Notes: generated by a model from the letters alone, not told the origin. 64,000 nucleotides of DNA from an uncultured Christensenellaceae bacterium (GCA_910588545.1 CAJUOU010000005.1:54328-118327); one strand, 5' to 3'; counted from the stretch's first letter, positions 17,482 through 26,399 are shown. A program made the numbers and translations.

Positions 17482-20400
17482 TTAGTCTTGATGTTTTTGA
17501 TTAATATCACGTTTTTGTGCATTTGCTTTGTTTGCCTCAACTCTGTTTCTGTTATAAGTTTCAGAACCTTTTTCGTTAAAGTTATCTTTCTTAGAGAATC
17601 TTGCAAATACATTGAATTTCTTTAGTAAGAAGATTATAACTACTATAACAATCAATCCACCGATGATACCGGAAGTGATGTATAACCATAGTAGAGGATC
17701 AACTTCTTTCTCTTTTTCTTCTTCAGGCTCTTTGTTCAAATCGTCTGCAGTAAATACTATTCTGTGTTTTTGACTTGAGAAAGCTTTGTCAAATTCAAAT
17801 CCGCTTTCTGCCTCATTTGTTTCAGGGAACTTATTTGCAGGTACTTGCTCATTAAATCTGTCTTCGGTAATTTCGCTGATAGAAACGTTATCTATAAATA
17901 GGTAACCGGAAACATAATTTTCTTCGCCGCTAGCACCAAGTGAAACGCTTAATTGAACGCTGTCTATATCTGCATTGTCCTCAGTAGAGATGAAGAAAGA
18001 ATATCTTCTCCATTTGCCTGCAGTGTTTACATTGATACCCCTTGACTCGTTGTTTGAAAACTCAAAAGTAGAGTTGTGAAGTTTCAAAGCGATTTTTGCT
18101 GTCTTGCTGCTGTCCACATCGTAAGTCAAAACAAATACGCTGATTTCGTAATATTTATTGGCTGTCAAGCTGTTGTCTGCAAGAGTAGTTGTATAAGTGT
18201 ACTCGGAAGCTGCGTTGTTATTAATTACAAGAACGTTATTGTTGCTTGCACCCTCGATTGTTTCCTCGTAAGTCGCAATATTTAATTGTGGAGCAGTGTT
18301 CATAATGTTTATTAAGTCTTCGGAAGAAATTGCAGCTTTTTCTTTTCCGTCCTCATATTCGCCACCAAACCATTCACGGCTGCCGTGGTCACGGTTGTAA
18401 ACACCTGCGATTGATTTACCTTTGCCGTTAGGAGCATCGGTATCTGCGTGAGAACCTGTCCATCCGTCCGGTGTATCCAATGCCTCGTTATCTGAGTTGG
18501 ATGTTGAATTGTCGAATGTTGTTGTGCTAAATGTTACGGCTTTTTTATACTTAGGAGAAGTTTCGATAATTTCTTTTACATAAAAATCGTAACGGTCGCT
18601 GTCGATTTCGGTAAATGTAGGTCTGTCAAAGAAAACTGTACCGTCAGTTTTAACTTCTGCATTTCCGCCAAGCTTTAATTCTAAATAAATAGTAGAGTTG
18701 TCAAAACCTGCATTTATATAGAAAGTGTATTCGTGCCATCCTGTATCGGTTGCTTTAATTTCAAAGCTTTCGATATTTGTCTTGTTAGAGGATTGCAAAT
18801 TGATTGTTGCATCTGCACCTTTGTATAGGTAAGCCCAAACGGAAAGCTCATAGTATTTACCTTTTGATAGGCTTACTGACGGAGAAGTGAATCCCCAAGG
18901 AGCATCTATTTGTTGACCTGTTTTTTTGTTAGAGCTTATAACAAGTAGGTTTGTGTTGTCTTTTGCTACAGGCTCATCACCCCATTCTGCAATTAAATCT
19001 CTATCCAAAGCAAGTAATTGTTTTTGAACGCTATTTGTTACGTCATAAACACCTGCGTAAATATCTTTTAACATATCTTTTGAAGAAGTTGTCCAATTTG
19101 AAGGCAAACCGAAAACAGTTTTTTCGGTGTTTCCGTTAAGGAATTTCTCCTCGTCAAACTCGTCTTCATATTGAGTTTTTGTTGCCGAAATATCAATTTG
19201 GTTAAACTCTGCGTTTGTTATAGATAAAGATTCGCTTTTTAAAGAATGCTTTTTAACATAATCGCTAGAAGATTCGGAGTTGTAGTCGGAGTAGTTGACT
19301 TTGTACATTTCGAACTCTGTCAAATAAACAGCACCTTTTACAAGAGAGTTAGGAGTAAGGTTGCTGCCTGTACCCATAACAACTTCAAAATAAATTTCGC
19401 TTAGCTTTTTCAAATCGCCTTGGATAAGGAAAGCAAGTTCGATATATCCGTCGCTGTCAAGCAAATCTTCCTCAATGTCTTTAGAGTTGAAATCGCTTAT
19501 TTTGGTAAGCTCGGTGTCCTTTCCTTCATTATTCTTTTTGTAAATAATGATTTCAATACCTCTGTCGCTGTCTATATTTTCTGTTTTAACTTTGAAAGAT
19601 AATCTGTAGTGATTGTTTGCTGCGATTTCTAATGTTTGTTTATAATTATATTTAGTAATACTAGGGTTGGTGTTTTCAATTTTGATAACTTTGTTGTTAA
19701 TGGTCAATTTACCGCGGTTAGCATCCAAAATACCATCGTTTTTATCGTAAGTACCTTGTTTGTAGTTATCGCCCGCGTAAATGTCACTATCGTTTATGAT
19801 ATTTTCGCCTGTGCCCAATTTAGACTCTAAATCTGCTTTGTTGTCGGCACTTGCGTTATTGTAATCGGTTTCCTCGATTGTCTCCAAAGTGATTTCATCG
19901 AAGAAAGCAATACCTTTTACATTGTTAATACTATCGTTTTTGCCACCTTTACCTAAGCCGACTTGAAGATAAATTTCCTTGTTTCTCTTTTGGTCGCCTT
20001 TAATGTAAAAACTGATTTGACTCCATTCGCCGTTTGTGGTTATGTTGTCGATAGTTTTGACTTGCTCGTTCTTATCTGTCGAAGTTTTTAGCATCAAATA
20101 AGCACCGTTGCTTTCAATATCTTTTGTAAGTACCCAAACAGATAGTTTGTAATATTTGTTCGCAACAATCTTAAATCTATTGTCAGACCTGTAACCATAA
20201 GCAGTCGCTTGTTTGTTATTAAGCATCAAAAATTTACTATCCTTACCTTTTGGAGAAATACCTTCTGCAACAGTAGGGATGCCACTTGTACTAGTGTCGA
20301 TTACACCTCTTTCCAAATAGTCAGAGCCTGTCGGAGCAGTTTCGCCGTCATCGCCGCTGCTTGAAACGCCTGTCCATTTACGTGCGGTAAATGGGTTTTC

Positions 20401-21228
20401 GCTACCGCTGATGTTTATAAACGAAGTGTCGCCGTTTGTCAAATCGTTTACGGCTTGTTGTTCGTTGTTTTCTGCTGCGGCAGCAAAGTCATTATATTTT
20501 TCTTCCGCGGTTTTTCCGCCGTTGTCGTCTTTAACTTCGGTCACTACAACATTATCAAAGAAAGCATAACCATTTGAAAGCTTGCCGTCCTTTTTACCAT
20601 CTTTACCATTTGACAATACAACGCTGATAGAGTTGCTTGAAAGGTTAGAGGTTTTAATCATGGTTGTATAAGTTTGCCAACTTCCGCCTGTTTTGATGCT
20701 TTCAAACTCTGTAAAAGCATCTCCGGCAATTTTAATATACGCACCATAGCTGTTATCGGTAAGCTTATCGGTTTTTACCGAAACGCTTATTTGGAAAATT
20801 TTGTTGGCGCTTAAACTGAAGTTGCTTGATGTATATTTGTATGAGTTATCCTTTTTGTTGTAAATCATAAGGATATTCGAATCTGTTGTTGCAACAGCAC
20901 CCGGATTAGGTAACCTATTCCAAAGTTTCTTGTTTTTGTCATACGCACTTTTTTCAGTGTCAATTACACCTGCCACTAAGGAGTCCTCATCCAAATCGGT
21001 AGAGTTTCCTGATGTTGTACTGCCTGCAGAGCCTGTCCAACTTCCTGGAATTTTAGGGAAGGTGTCCGATGTAGTAACTTCAAAATTACCATTAGCGATA
21101 AATTCACTTGTGTCTTTTACTTCCCCTGTTGTTTCGTCCTCTTTGTCGCATGCGATAAGCGTAGTTACCATACATACACACAAAATGACTATCAACAGAA
21201 TTGTTAAAAATTTGTGTTTTTTGTTCAT
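17482..21228 (-). CDS. Giant surface lipoprotein with about five repeated CBM-like modules and a C-terminal membrane anchor
   Basis: A 1248-residue exported protein. The signal peptide ends in lipobox LIAC (Cys27), so the N-terminus should be lipid-anchored. Five diverged repeats of 190-250 residues follow. Most contain a W-T(-G) element, a short AGV(I/Y)- or GVID-type element, a strand with the pattern N-K-Y-Y-x-(L/I)-S-V, and a closing AFFD/LFID strand before an acidic linker (I have in mind GYAFFDNV, GIAFFDEI, GTVFFDRP and GYLFIDNV). This is the pattern of beta-sandwich carbohydrate-binding (CBM4/9-like) domains, an inference. A membrane span lies at about residues 1177-1202, followed by a basic tail of about 46 residues. 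No catalytic domain is recognisable. The ribosome binding site is AAAGGTGG. A glycan-binding or envelope role is likely. Confidence 0.88.
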   Translation of the reverse strand: MNKKHKFLTILLIVILCVCMVTTLIACDKEDETTGEVKDTSEFIANGNFEVTTSDTFPKIPGSWTGSAGSTTSGNSTDLDEDSLVAGVIDTEKSAYDKNKKLWNRLPNPGAVATTDSNILMIYNKKDNSYKYTSSNFSLSANKIFQISVSVKTDKLTDNSYGAYIKIAGDAFTEFESIKTGGSWQTYTTMIKTSNLSSNSISVVLSNGKDGKKDGKLSNGYAFFDNVVVTEVKDDNGGKTAEEKYNDFAAAAENNEQQAVNDLTNGDTSFINISGSENPFTARKWTGVSSSGDDGETAPTGSDYLERGVIDTSTSGIPTVAEGISPKGKDSKFLMLNNKQATAYGYRSDNRFKIVANKYYKLSVWVLTKDIESNGAYLMLKTSTDKNEQVKTIDNITTNGEWSQISFYIKGDQKRNKEIYLQVGLGKGGKNDSINNVKGIAFFDEITLETIEETDYNNASADNKADLESKLGTGENIINDSDIYAGDNYKQGTYDKNDGILDANRGKLTINNKVIKIENTNPSITKYNYKQTLEIAANNHYRLSFKVKTENIDSDRGIEIIIYKKNNEGKDTELTKISDFNSKDIEEDLLDSDGYIELAFLIQGDLKKLSEIYFEVVMGTGSNLTPNSLVKGAVYLTEFEMYKVNYSDYNSESSSDYVKKHSLKSESLSITNAEFNQIDISATKTQYEDEFDEEKFLNGNTEKTVFGLPSNWTTSSKDMLKDIYAGVYDVTNSVQKQLLALDRDLIAEWGDEPVAKDNTNLLVISSNKKTGQQIDAPWGFTSPSVSLSKGKYYELSVWAYLYKGADATINLQSSNKTNIESFEIKATDTGWHEYTFYINAGFDNSTIYLELKLGGNAEVKTDGTVFFDRPTFTEIDSDRYDFYVKEIIETSPKYKKAVTFSTTTFDNSTSNSDNEALDTPDGWTGSHADTDAPNGKGKSIAGVYNRDHGSREWFGGEYEDGKEKAAISSEDLINIMNTAPQLNIATYEETIEGASNNNVLVINNNAASEYTYTTTLADNSLTANKYYEISVFVLTYDVDSSKTAKIALKLHNSTFEFSNNESRGINVNTAGKWRRYSFFISTEDNADIDSVQLSVSLGASGEENYVSGYLFIDNVSISEITEDRFNEQVPANKFPETNEAESGFEFDKAFSSQKHRIVFTADDLNKEPEEEKEKEVDPLLWLYITSGIIGGLIVIVVIIFLLKKFNVFARFSKKDNFNEKGSETYNRNRVEANKANAQKRDINQKHQD

Positions 21229-21532
21229 TTTACCACCTTTGTCTAGTATTAATTATTAATATTTGATAAATTAATCGTTTATTATTATATATTATTATTA
21301 AAAAAAAAGCAATAGTTTATAAGCAAATTTTGGAATAAATTATTTTATTTCAAACATTTTATAAGACAAGTTATGGCTGTTTACGATATAATATGGGATA
21401 AATCTTATAAAAATTGTAATTAGTACCGATTTTTTTAAGGTTTTTGTAGCATTATTGTGAAAATTTTAATAATGACAGATTAATATTACTTGTAAGACTT
21501 ATAATTAGAGATAAATTCCACATATTAGAATT
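21229..21532. other. Divergent intergenic region, no gene
   Basis: An AT-rich spacer between the minus-strand lipoprotein and the plus-strand TSUP pair. It must hold both promoters. TATAAT elements are visible at 21387-21392 and 21500-21505, but neither has a good -35. No strong hairpin or repeat was seen. Confidence 0.5.
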
Positions 21533-21925
21533 ATGAGGATAGAAAAAAAGATAAAAAAACCTTACAAATTAAAATCATTATTTGTGACTATTGCAAGTAG
21601 CAGTGTGGGGCTTGTAAATGGTTTGTTAGGTGCAGGCGGAGGTTCTTTGGTCGTGCCACTATATGAGTCGGGCATGAACTTGGAGGCCAAAAAATCTCAT
21701 GCTACAGCAATAGCTACTATGTTACCGAGTTGTATTATAAGCGGAATTATTTACTTGCTAAATGGCAACTTCGATTACGTAAGCGGCGGCATAGTGACGG
21801 CAGGCGTTATATTAGGCGGAATAATCGGCTCTATTATACTAAAGTTTATCAAAAACGATTTTTTGTCATTGATTTTTTATTTTATAATGATTTATGCAGG
21901 AGTTAAACTGTTATTGCCTAGGTAA
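21533..21925 (+). CDS. Half-size TSUP (TauE/SafE) membrane transporter subunit, first half
   Basis: A 130-residue membrane protein with about four spans. It contains the TSUP repeat signature (GLLGAGGGSLVVPLY) and the following A-T-A-x-A-T-M segment. Full TSUP proteins are 240-270 residues and contain two such repeats; this gene encodes one and the next gene encodes the other. In the family such carriers move sulfite, sulfonates or other organic anions; the substrate here is unknown. No clear ribosome binding site precedes the ATG, and a TATAAT lies only 27 bases upstream, so the leader may be very short. Confidence 0.85.
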   Translation: MRIEKKIKKPYKLKSLFVTIASSSVGLVNGLLGAGGGSLVVPLYESGMNLEAKKSHATAIATMLPSCIISGIIYLLNGNFDYVSGGIVTAGVILGGIIGSIILKFIKNDFLSLIFYFIMIYAGVKLLLPR

Positions 21926-21955
21926 AGGTAGTAAAAACTTATAAGGTGGTGTAAA

Positions 21956-22393
21956 ATGCAATACTTTTTGTATGTTTTATTTGGATTGTTAGGCGGTTTG
22001 ATAGGTGGTATGGGTATGGGTGGAGGTACAATATTAATACCTTTGCTTACTTTATTTTTAAATATCCCTCAACTGCAAGCACAAACGATAAATTTGATTT
22101 CTTTTATACCTATGGCAATAGTATCACTTGTTATTCACATTAAAAATAAACTTGTTGATTTTGGAGCATTGTTAAAAGTTTTACCTTTTGCTTTGACGTT
22201 CAGCATAATAGGCTCGATATTTGCCTTAAAGATAAATAGTAACATTTTAAGGACGATTTTCGGAGTGTTTATGCTGTTAATCGGTAGCTTTTTTATGCTT
22301 AAATCGCTTAAAAATTACTTTTTTAAATACATTTCTAGCCATAAATACACTAATACTTTATCGAAAATTAAACTTTTAGTTAGATTAAAATAA
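21956..22393 (+). CDS. Half-size TSUP (TauE/SafE) membrane transporter subunit, second half
   Basis: A 145-residue membrane protein with about four spans and the second TSUP repeat signature (GGMGMGGGTILIPLL). It ends in a basic tail of about 25 residues. It starts 30 bases after the first half behind an AAGGTGGTG ribosome binding site, so it is a real separate cistron rather than a frameshift product. The two products are expected to assemble as a heterodimer equal to one ordinary TSUP carrier. Confidence 0.85.
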   Translation: MQYFLYVLFGLLGGLIGGMGMGGGTILIPLLTLFLNIPQLQAQTINLISFIPMAIVSLVIHIKNKLVDFGALLKVLPFALTFSIIGSIFALKINSNILRTIFGVFMLLIGSFFMLKSLKNYFFKYISSHKYTNTLSKIKLLVRLK

Positions 22394-22444
22394 AATTAAT
22401 GTAAATTTTTTATAATTAGTATAGATTTTTAATTAATATTGTGT

Positions 22445-22603
22445 TATAATGTACCCATATAGAAAAGTTTCAATTATTTGTTTTAAGGTGTTTGACTGAG
22501 TATTGTTGCGATTAAAACAAATAACGTTTTAATCAATATATACTAAAGTTTAAGTGTACAAACAATATTGTTTTTTATTGGTTTGTATCCTGCATTTTAA
22601 TGC
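22445..22603 (+). promoter_or_regulatory. Promoter and structured leader of the ppx-like gene
   Basis: TATAAT at the 5' edge (-35 weak) begins a leader of about 155 bases. Segment TTATTTGTTTTAA (22474-22486) is perfectly complementary to TTAAAACAAATAA (22512-22524). That second segment overlaps GATTAAAAC (22510-22518), which pairs with GTTTTAATC (22526-22534). The two hairpins cannot coexist. A third hairpin (22557-22587) and a small GCATT/AATGC stem directly before the AAGGAG site follow. No known riboswitch family was recognised. Confidence 0.55.
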
Positions 22604-22614
22604 GAAGGAGTTTT

Positions 22615-24129
22615 ATGGAGAGAATAGGAATTATTGACCTTGGTTCAAATTCTGCACGGTTGGTTTTGGTAAATGTCCATGAGGGCGGTTATTTTGCTGT
22701 GTTTGACGAACTTAAGGAATCGGTAAGGCTTGCGCAAGGTATGGATGAGGACGGAGTTTTAAGTCCTGCCCGTGTTGAACAAACTATAAAAACATTGCAA
22801 ATGTTTAGACGTTTGTGCGATTCAAATAAAGTAAGCAGAATTTATGCTTATGCAACCGCAGCGGTAAGAAACGCAAAAAATCAACATAGTTTTTTGGCTG
22901 AAGTTCAGCTTAAATGTGGTTTCAAGCTTGAAATCTTGGATGATGAGCAAGAGGCTCAAATGGTATATCAAGGTGTTATCAACAGTATGGATATCCCTAG
23001 AGGATTGATTATGGATATCGGCGGCGGTAGCACACAATTAATTTACTATAATCGAAAAAATATTTTGGGGCATGCGACAATACCTTATGGTGCGGTTACT
23101 TTGACCGAAAAGTTCAGAACTGTTACATACAGACCGCAAGAGCGTGCCGAAAAAATAAGAGCATTCTTTTTGGAAGAACTTGAAAAAGTAGAATTTTTAA
23201 AAGAAATTGAGCCGGATGTAAGATTTATCGGTGTAGGTGGCTCATTTAGAAATGTAGGTAAAATCAGCCGTATGTTAAGAAAATATCCTTTGAATATGCT
23301 GCATAACTATGTAGTACCGGCAGGGGAATTTACAAGCATATACAACAATATCAAATCACTTGATTTGGACAAGACCATGAAGATAAAAGGTTTATCAAGC
23401 GTGCGTGCAGATATATTCCCTTCAGCTTTGGCTGCGGTAAGTGCTGTATTTGAAAAAATGAATTTCAGTGATGTTACCATTTCGGGCTGCGGACTTCGTG
23501 AGGGGGCAATGTTTAAAATTGCCGTTCCGTCCACAAATGACAAGCCTATTAGCGATGTGTTGGGACACAGCTTGTACACCACCTTAAATTTCTATCAGGA
23601 AAATATCGGTCATGCGGAACAAGTTTACAATTTGTCTGTTCAACTATTCAAACAACTACGTGTGTTGCATAAATTGCCACGTGCTTATGTAAAAGTATTG
23701 AGGGTTGCCGCAATGTTGCACGATACGGGTAATAAGATAAAATACTATGACCACCACAAACATAGTGCTTACATAATTTTGCACAGCAATTTATATGGCA
23801 TATCACATAAAGATTTGGTAATGAGTGCTATGGTTGCAAGCATGCACAGGAAAGGCGAGCTTGATGCGAGCACATTTATGAAATACAGAGATATGATTAC
23901 AGAAGAAGATTTGTATGCTGTACTTAAATTGGGAGTAATTGTGCGAATTGCAGAATCATTGGATAGGTCAATGGACAGCGTTATTAAGGAAATCAACTGT
24001 GATGTTTTGGGCGATAGCGTTATCATGAAGACTGAGGCAGTCGGCGATTGCTCGCTGGAAATTAAAAATGCTTTGTCTGCAACCGCGGAATTTAAAAAGC
24101 ATTTTAATAAGAATTTGCAAATACTTTAA
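22615..24129 (+). CDS. Ppx/GppA-family phosphatase (exopolyphosphatase / pppGpp phosphohydrolase)
   Basis: A 504-residue protein. The N-terminal actin-like half has phosphate-binding motifs GIIDLGSNSARL and MDIGGGSTQL, and the loop FIGVGGSFRN. The C-terminal helical half (from about residue 320) carries an HD-type segment (LHDTGNKIKYYDHHKHSAY), as in long Ppx proteins. The family hydrolyses polyphosphate or converts pppGpp to ppGpp; which activity applies cannot be told from the sequence. The AAGGAG site lies four bases before this ATG and inside the longer open frame that begins at 22600, which fixes the start here. It is a single gene with a structured leader and its own terminator. Confidence 0.93.
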   Translation: MERIGIIDLGSNSARLVLVNVHEGGYFAVFDELKESVRLAQGMDEDGVLSPARVEQTIKTLQMFRRLCDSNKVSRIYAYATAAVRNAKNQHSFLAEVQLKCGFKLEILDDEQEAQMVYQGVINSMDIPRGLIMDIGGGSTQLIYYNRKNILGHATIPYGAVTLTEKFRTVTYRPQERAEKIRAFFLEELEKVEFLKEIEPDVRFIGVGGSFRNVGKISRMLRKYPLNMLHNYVVPAGEFTSIYNNIKSLDLDKTMKIKGLSSVRADIFPSALAAVSAVFEKMNFSDVTISGCGLREGAMFKIAVPSTNDKPISDVLGHSLYTTLNFYQENIGHAEQVYNLSVQLFKQLRVLHKLPRAYVKVLRVAAMLHDTGNKIKYYDHHKHSAYIILHSNLYGISHKDLVMSAMVASMHRKGELDASTFMKYRDMITEEDLYAVLKLGVIVRIAESLDRSMDSVIKEINCDVLGDSVIMKTEAVGDCSLEIKNALSATAEFKKHFNKNLQIL

Positions 24130-24192
24130 TGCGAAAAATATAATTAAATATAGCTAATATTTAATTTTGTTTATTTCATATTTTTTTCTCCT

Positions 24193-24227
24193 GAACACAC
24201 CTCGACTTTTCGAGGTGTGTTCTTTTG
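24193..24227 (+). terminator. Intrinsic terminator
   Basis: GAACACACCTCGA and TCGAGGTGTGTTC form a 13-pair stem with a four-base loop, followed by TTTT. Confidence 0.9.
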
Positions 24228-24796
24228 CAATTTATTTAGTTGTTTTTTTTGTAACAACTTTTAGTAAATGAAAAGATAAGAAAAAATTCCCTTTTGACAA
24301 CCGCGACACACGGTTAATTAGATTAATGCCTAAGTAAAAAGAAATGAATGTTATCCGAAATTATAATATAATGAAAATGTAAAGCTAATATATTAAATCT
24401 AAAATGCTTTATGTTTAATCTCTTAAAATCAAACTGCATTTTTTTGACAGATAAGAGTTTTTCTTTTATAAATTGTTCCATTATTAATAAATACAAATAA
24501 AAATCGCTATATCCACGATATGTAGATATAGCGATTTTGCTATTAATCTGAGTTTTATACGTGCTTGTTTTTGCAAGAAAATGAGTAAAAGTGCTTCCAA
24601 AAAGCAATTTGTAAATGCTGTTAAATCTTGCGCAATTTAGTTAAATATGCTAATTTAAGCATATATTTAGTCGTATAAATGTAAAAAAAACATGCTTTTG
24701 AATTGTTTTGTAGTTATAATATATGTTTATATTTACATTTTTATTAATTTCCACAATATGTAGATATCTGCATATTTTCATATTGTGATATGTACA
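24228..24796. other. 570-base intergenic region with hairpins, no convincing gene
   Basis: The main element is a perfect 14-pair hairpin at 24500-24538 (AAAATCGCTATATC / GATATAGCGATTTT). On the minus strand it is followed by a T-rich stretch, so it may terminate transcripts from the NYN/OGG pair about 260 bases past their last stop. An 18-base sequence in its loop and right arm (24512-24529) recurs with one change at 24750-24767. The second copy lies in a weaker hairpin whose arms CACAATATG / CATATTGTG (24752-24787) close it. A small RNA on the minus strand is possible. A 94-codon open frame here runs through the hairpin and is not believed. Confidence 0.5.
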
Positions 24797-25447
24797 TTAA
24801 ACTGTGTTACGCTCTCTTTGTAATTGTTTTAGTTTTATGTATGTGTAAATCTTTTTTATTTGCTCTGCAGTTAATTTTGTGCCGTTTATGTATTTTTCTT
24901 TAGGAGTATATGTAGAAATATCTCCGCTTTTTATCATACCATTTAAACTGCTTAATTTTTCTTCGGATAATTTTAAATGTGCATCTTGCGAAATCTTTTC
25001 ATTTTTCACTACATTAGAATTTTGCGACATTTGTAGTTTAATTGGCTCGATATCCAATGATTCGTTATTATTTTCCGATAAAATGTCTGATTGTCTTATT
25101 GCGGTTGGTTGTAATTTTAAATAAGTTACATTCATACTATCTAGTTTTTTTAATAAAAATTCGCTTTCAAATTCTCCGCACAAAATAAACACTTTTTCAT
25201 AATTTTTTTTTGAGCATTGTTCGATGATATCCAAAGCTTGAGGTATATCCAAAGCGACTTTTTTTCTGCTGCCGCAGTATTTGTGAATAACTTCGCCATT
25301 TGTAAAAGACAATTTGTTGTGTTTTTGTTCTATATAGTTGTACAAATGTATTTCCAAATTATTATAATTTGTGCTGTTTATTAAATTTTGGTAGCTTTGA
25401 TTGTTTAGTCTTGTAGTGTTTAAATCGATTGATAAAAGGCAGCTCAT
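24797..25447 (-). CDS. Divergent NYN/PIN-like domain protein
   Basis: A 216-residue protein not firmly recognised. The first 115 residues follow the NYN (LabA-type PIN nuclease) layout: an N-terminal strand with Asp (LLSIDLNTTRLN), a helix after KKVALDIPQALDII, then the strand KVFILCGEFESEFLLKKL, where the family normally has SGDSDF. The two acidic residues of that motif become Glu-Phe-Glu, so nuclease activity is doubtful or altered. A low-complexity linker and a basic helical C-terminus (LTAEQIKKIYTYIKLKQLQRER) follow and could bind nucleic acid. It starts six bases after the DNA glycosylase stop. The domain call is inference. Confidence 0.75.
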   Translation of the reverse strand: MSCLLSIDLNTTRLNNQSYQNLINSTNYNNLEIHLYNYIEQKHNKLSFTNGEVIHKYCGSRKKVALDIPQALDIIEQCSKKNYEKVFILCGEFESEFLLKKLDSMNVTYLKLQPTAIRQSDILSENNNESLDIEPIKLQMSQNSNVVKNEKISQDAHLKLSEEKLSSLNGMIKSGDISTYTPKEKYINGTKLTAEQIKKIYTYIKLKQLQRERNTV

Positions 25448-25453
25448 TAAAAA

Positions 25454-26254
25454 TTACTCCTTACTACCGTCCCGCTTGTTGTAGAATAGATATTGTTGTG
25501 CGTATCCTGCGTTTTCCCCGTACAAATCGATAAGTTTTTGTCTTATGATTTTAGGAGATGGCATATCGCCGAATAAGTCTTGATAAATCTTTTTGACCCA
25601 GGTATCAACGGGGAATACGTCCATTTTGTGGTAGCCGAACAAAAGTATGCAGTCGGCGACTTTTGGACCTACTCCCACTAGATTTTCACACAAATATTTG
25701 TTTGCGTCATATCCGTTTAAAGTTTGCGGTACGGATAAATTTATTTTGTTTTCCGCTAAGGTTTTAATACTTTTTACAAGATAAGGCGCTCTGTAACCGG
25801 AGCCCATTTGTTTAAACTCTTCTTCGGTTATTTTACTCAGTTCGGAAAGTGTAGGAAATTTTCCGTTTGGCGCTATTCTGTTTAAAATGCCTTGTATCCT
25901 AGGAATATTGTTATTTGCCGAAATAATAAAACTTATTATTGTTTCCACAATATCTTGCCTTAAAATTCTTATACCATATCCGTAACGCACCGCAGTACAC
26001 ATCATAGGTAGGTTTTTAAGCTGTTCCTTTATTTGGGAATAATCGCATTTTAAGTCAAAATAGTTTTCAAAATATTCCTTGTCTTCGTTTTCGATTACAA
26101 TTTTGTCCCCATCTTGATAAAGCACGGCTTTTTTGTCCAAAGTGTAGCAAACTGCGTGGTTGTCTTTTATATGATACCTGAATAGTTGTCCGCACTCAAG
26201 CGTTTGTTTGATATTAAAATCCTTTGCTTCTGTTATTATAGTATTATTTTGCAT
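25454..26254 (-). CDS. OGG-type 8-oxoguanine DNA glycosylase
   Basis: A 266-residue helix-hairpin-helix glycosylase. The hairpin LVGVGPKVADCILL contains the catalytic Lys used by OGG1-type enzymes, and the downstream Asp is in FPVDTWVKK. The N-terminal domain (LECGQLFRYH) matches OGG1/AlkA architecture. It excises oxidised guanine, and the Lys supports bifunctional lyase activity. It is the first gene of a two-gene minus-strand unit and is divergent from the MATE gene across a 165-base region with a palindrome. Confidence 0.9.
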   Translation of the reverse strand: MQNNTIITEAKDFNIKQTLECGQLFRYHIKDNHAVCYTLDKKAVLYQDGDKIVIENEDKEYFENYFDLKCDYSQIKEQLKNLPMMCTAVRYGYGIRILRQDIVETIISFIISANNNIPRIQGILNRIAPNGKFPTLSELSKITEEEFKQMGSGYRAPYLVKSIKTLAENKINLSVPQTLNGYDANKYLCENLVGVGPKVADCILLFGYHKMDVFPVDTWVKKIYQDLFGDMPSPKIIRQKLIDLYGENAGYAQQYLFYNKRDGSKE

Positions 26255-26276
26255 AATCTTTTTACCTTTTGTGTCG

Positions 26277-26303
26277 AATAATCGATATATCGTGTCGATT
26301 ATT
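26277..26303. promoter_or_regulatory. Palindrome in the divergent ogg/MATE intergenic region
   Basis: AATAATCGA and TCGATTATT are perfect nine-base inverted repeats with a nine-base centre. A TGTCGA hexamer also repeats directly 20 bases apart (26273 and 26293). It lies just upstream of the glycosylase start and may be a repressor site or hairpin. Confidence 0.4.
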
Positions 26304-26370
26304 ACAACTTTTTACTTAAATATCTACTTTTTATATTGTATAATATTTACATTTTTTTTGCAACATTTGA

Positions 26371-26399
26371 TTGACAATTAGTAAATAAAATGCTAAGTT
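26371..26399 (+). promoter_or_regulatory. Probable promoter of the MATE gene
   Basis: A perfect TTGACA, then 17 bases, then TGCTAAGTT (extended -10 with a poor core). A better -10 (TATAAT at 26339-26344) lies upstream but lacks a -35. Confidence 0.5.

Noticed and set aside
21533..22393. The two TSUP halves as one gene broken by a frameshift
   Set aside because: The second has a good ribosome binding site and start, and each half begins cleanly at a repeat boundary, so two cistrons are more likely.
24323..24607. 94-codon minus-strand open frame
   Set aside because: It runs through a perfect 14-pair hairpin that looks like a terminator, has no ribosome binding site and no family resemblance.
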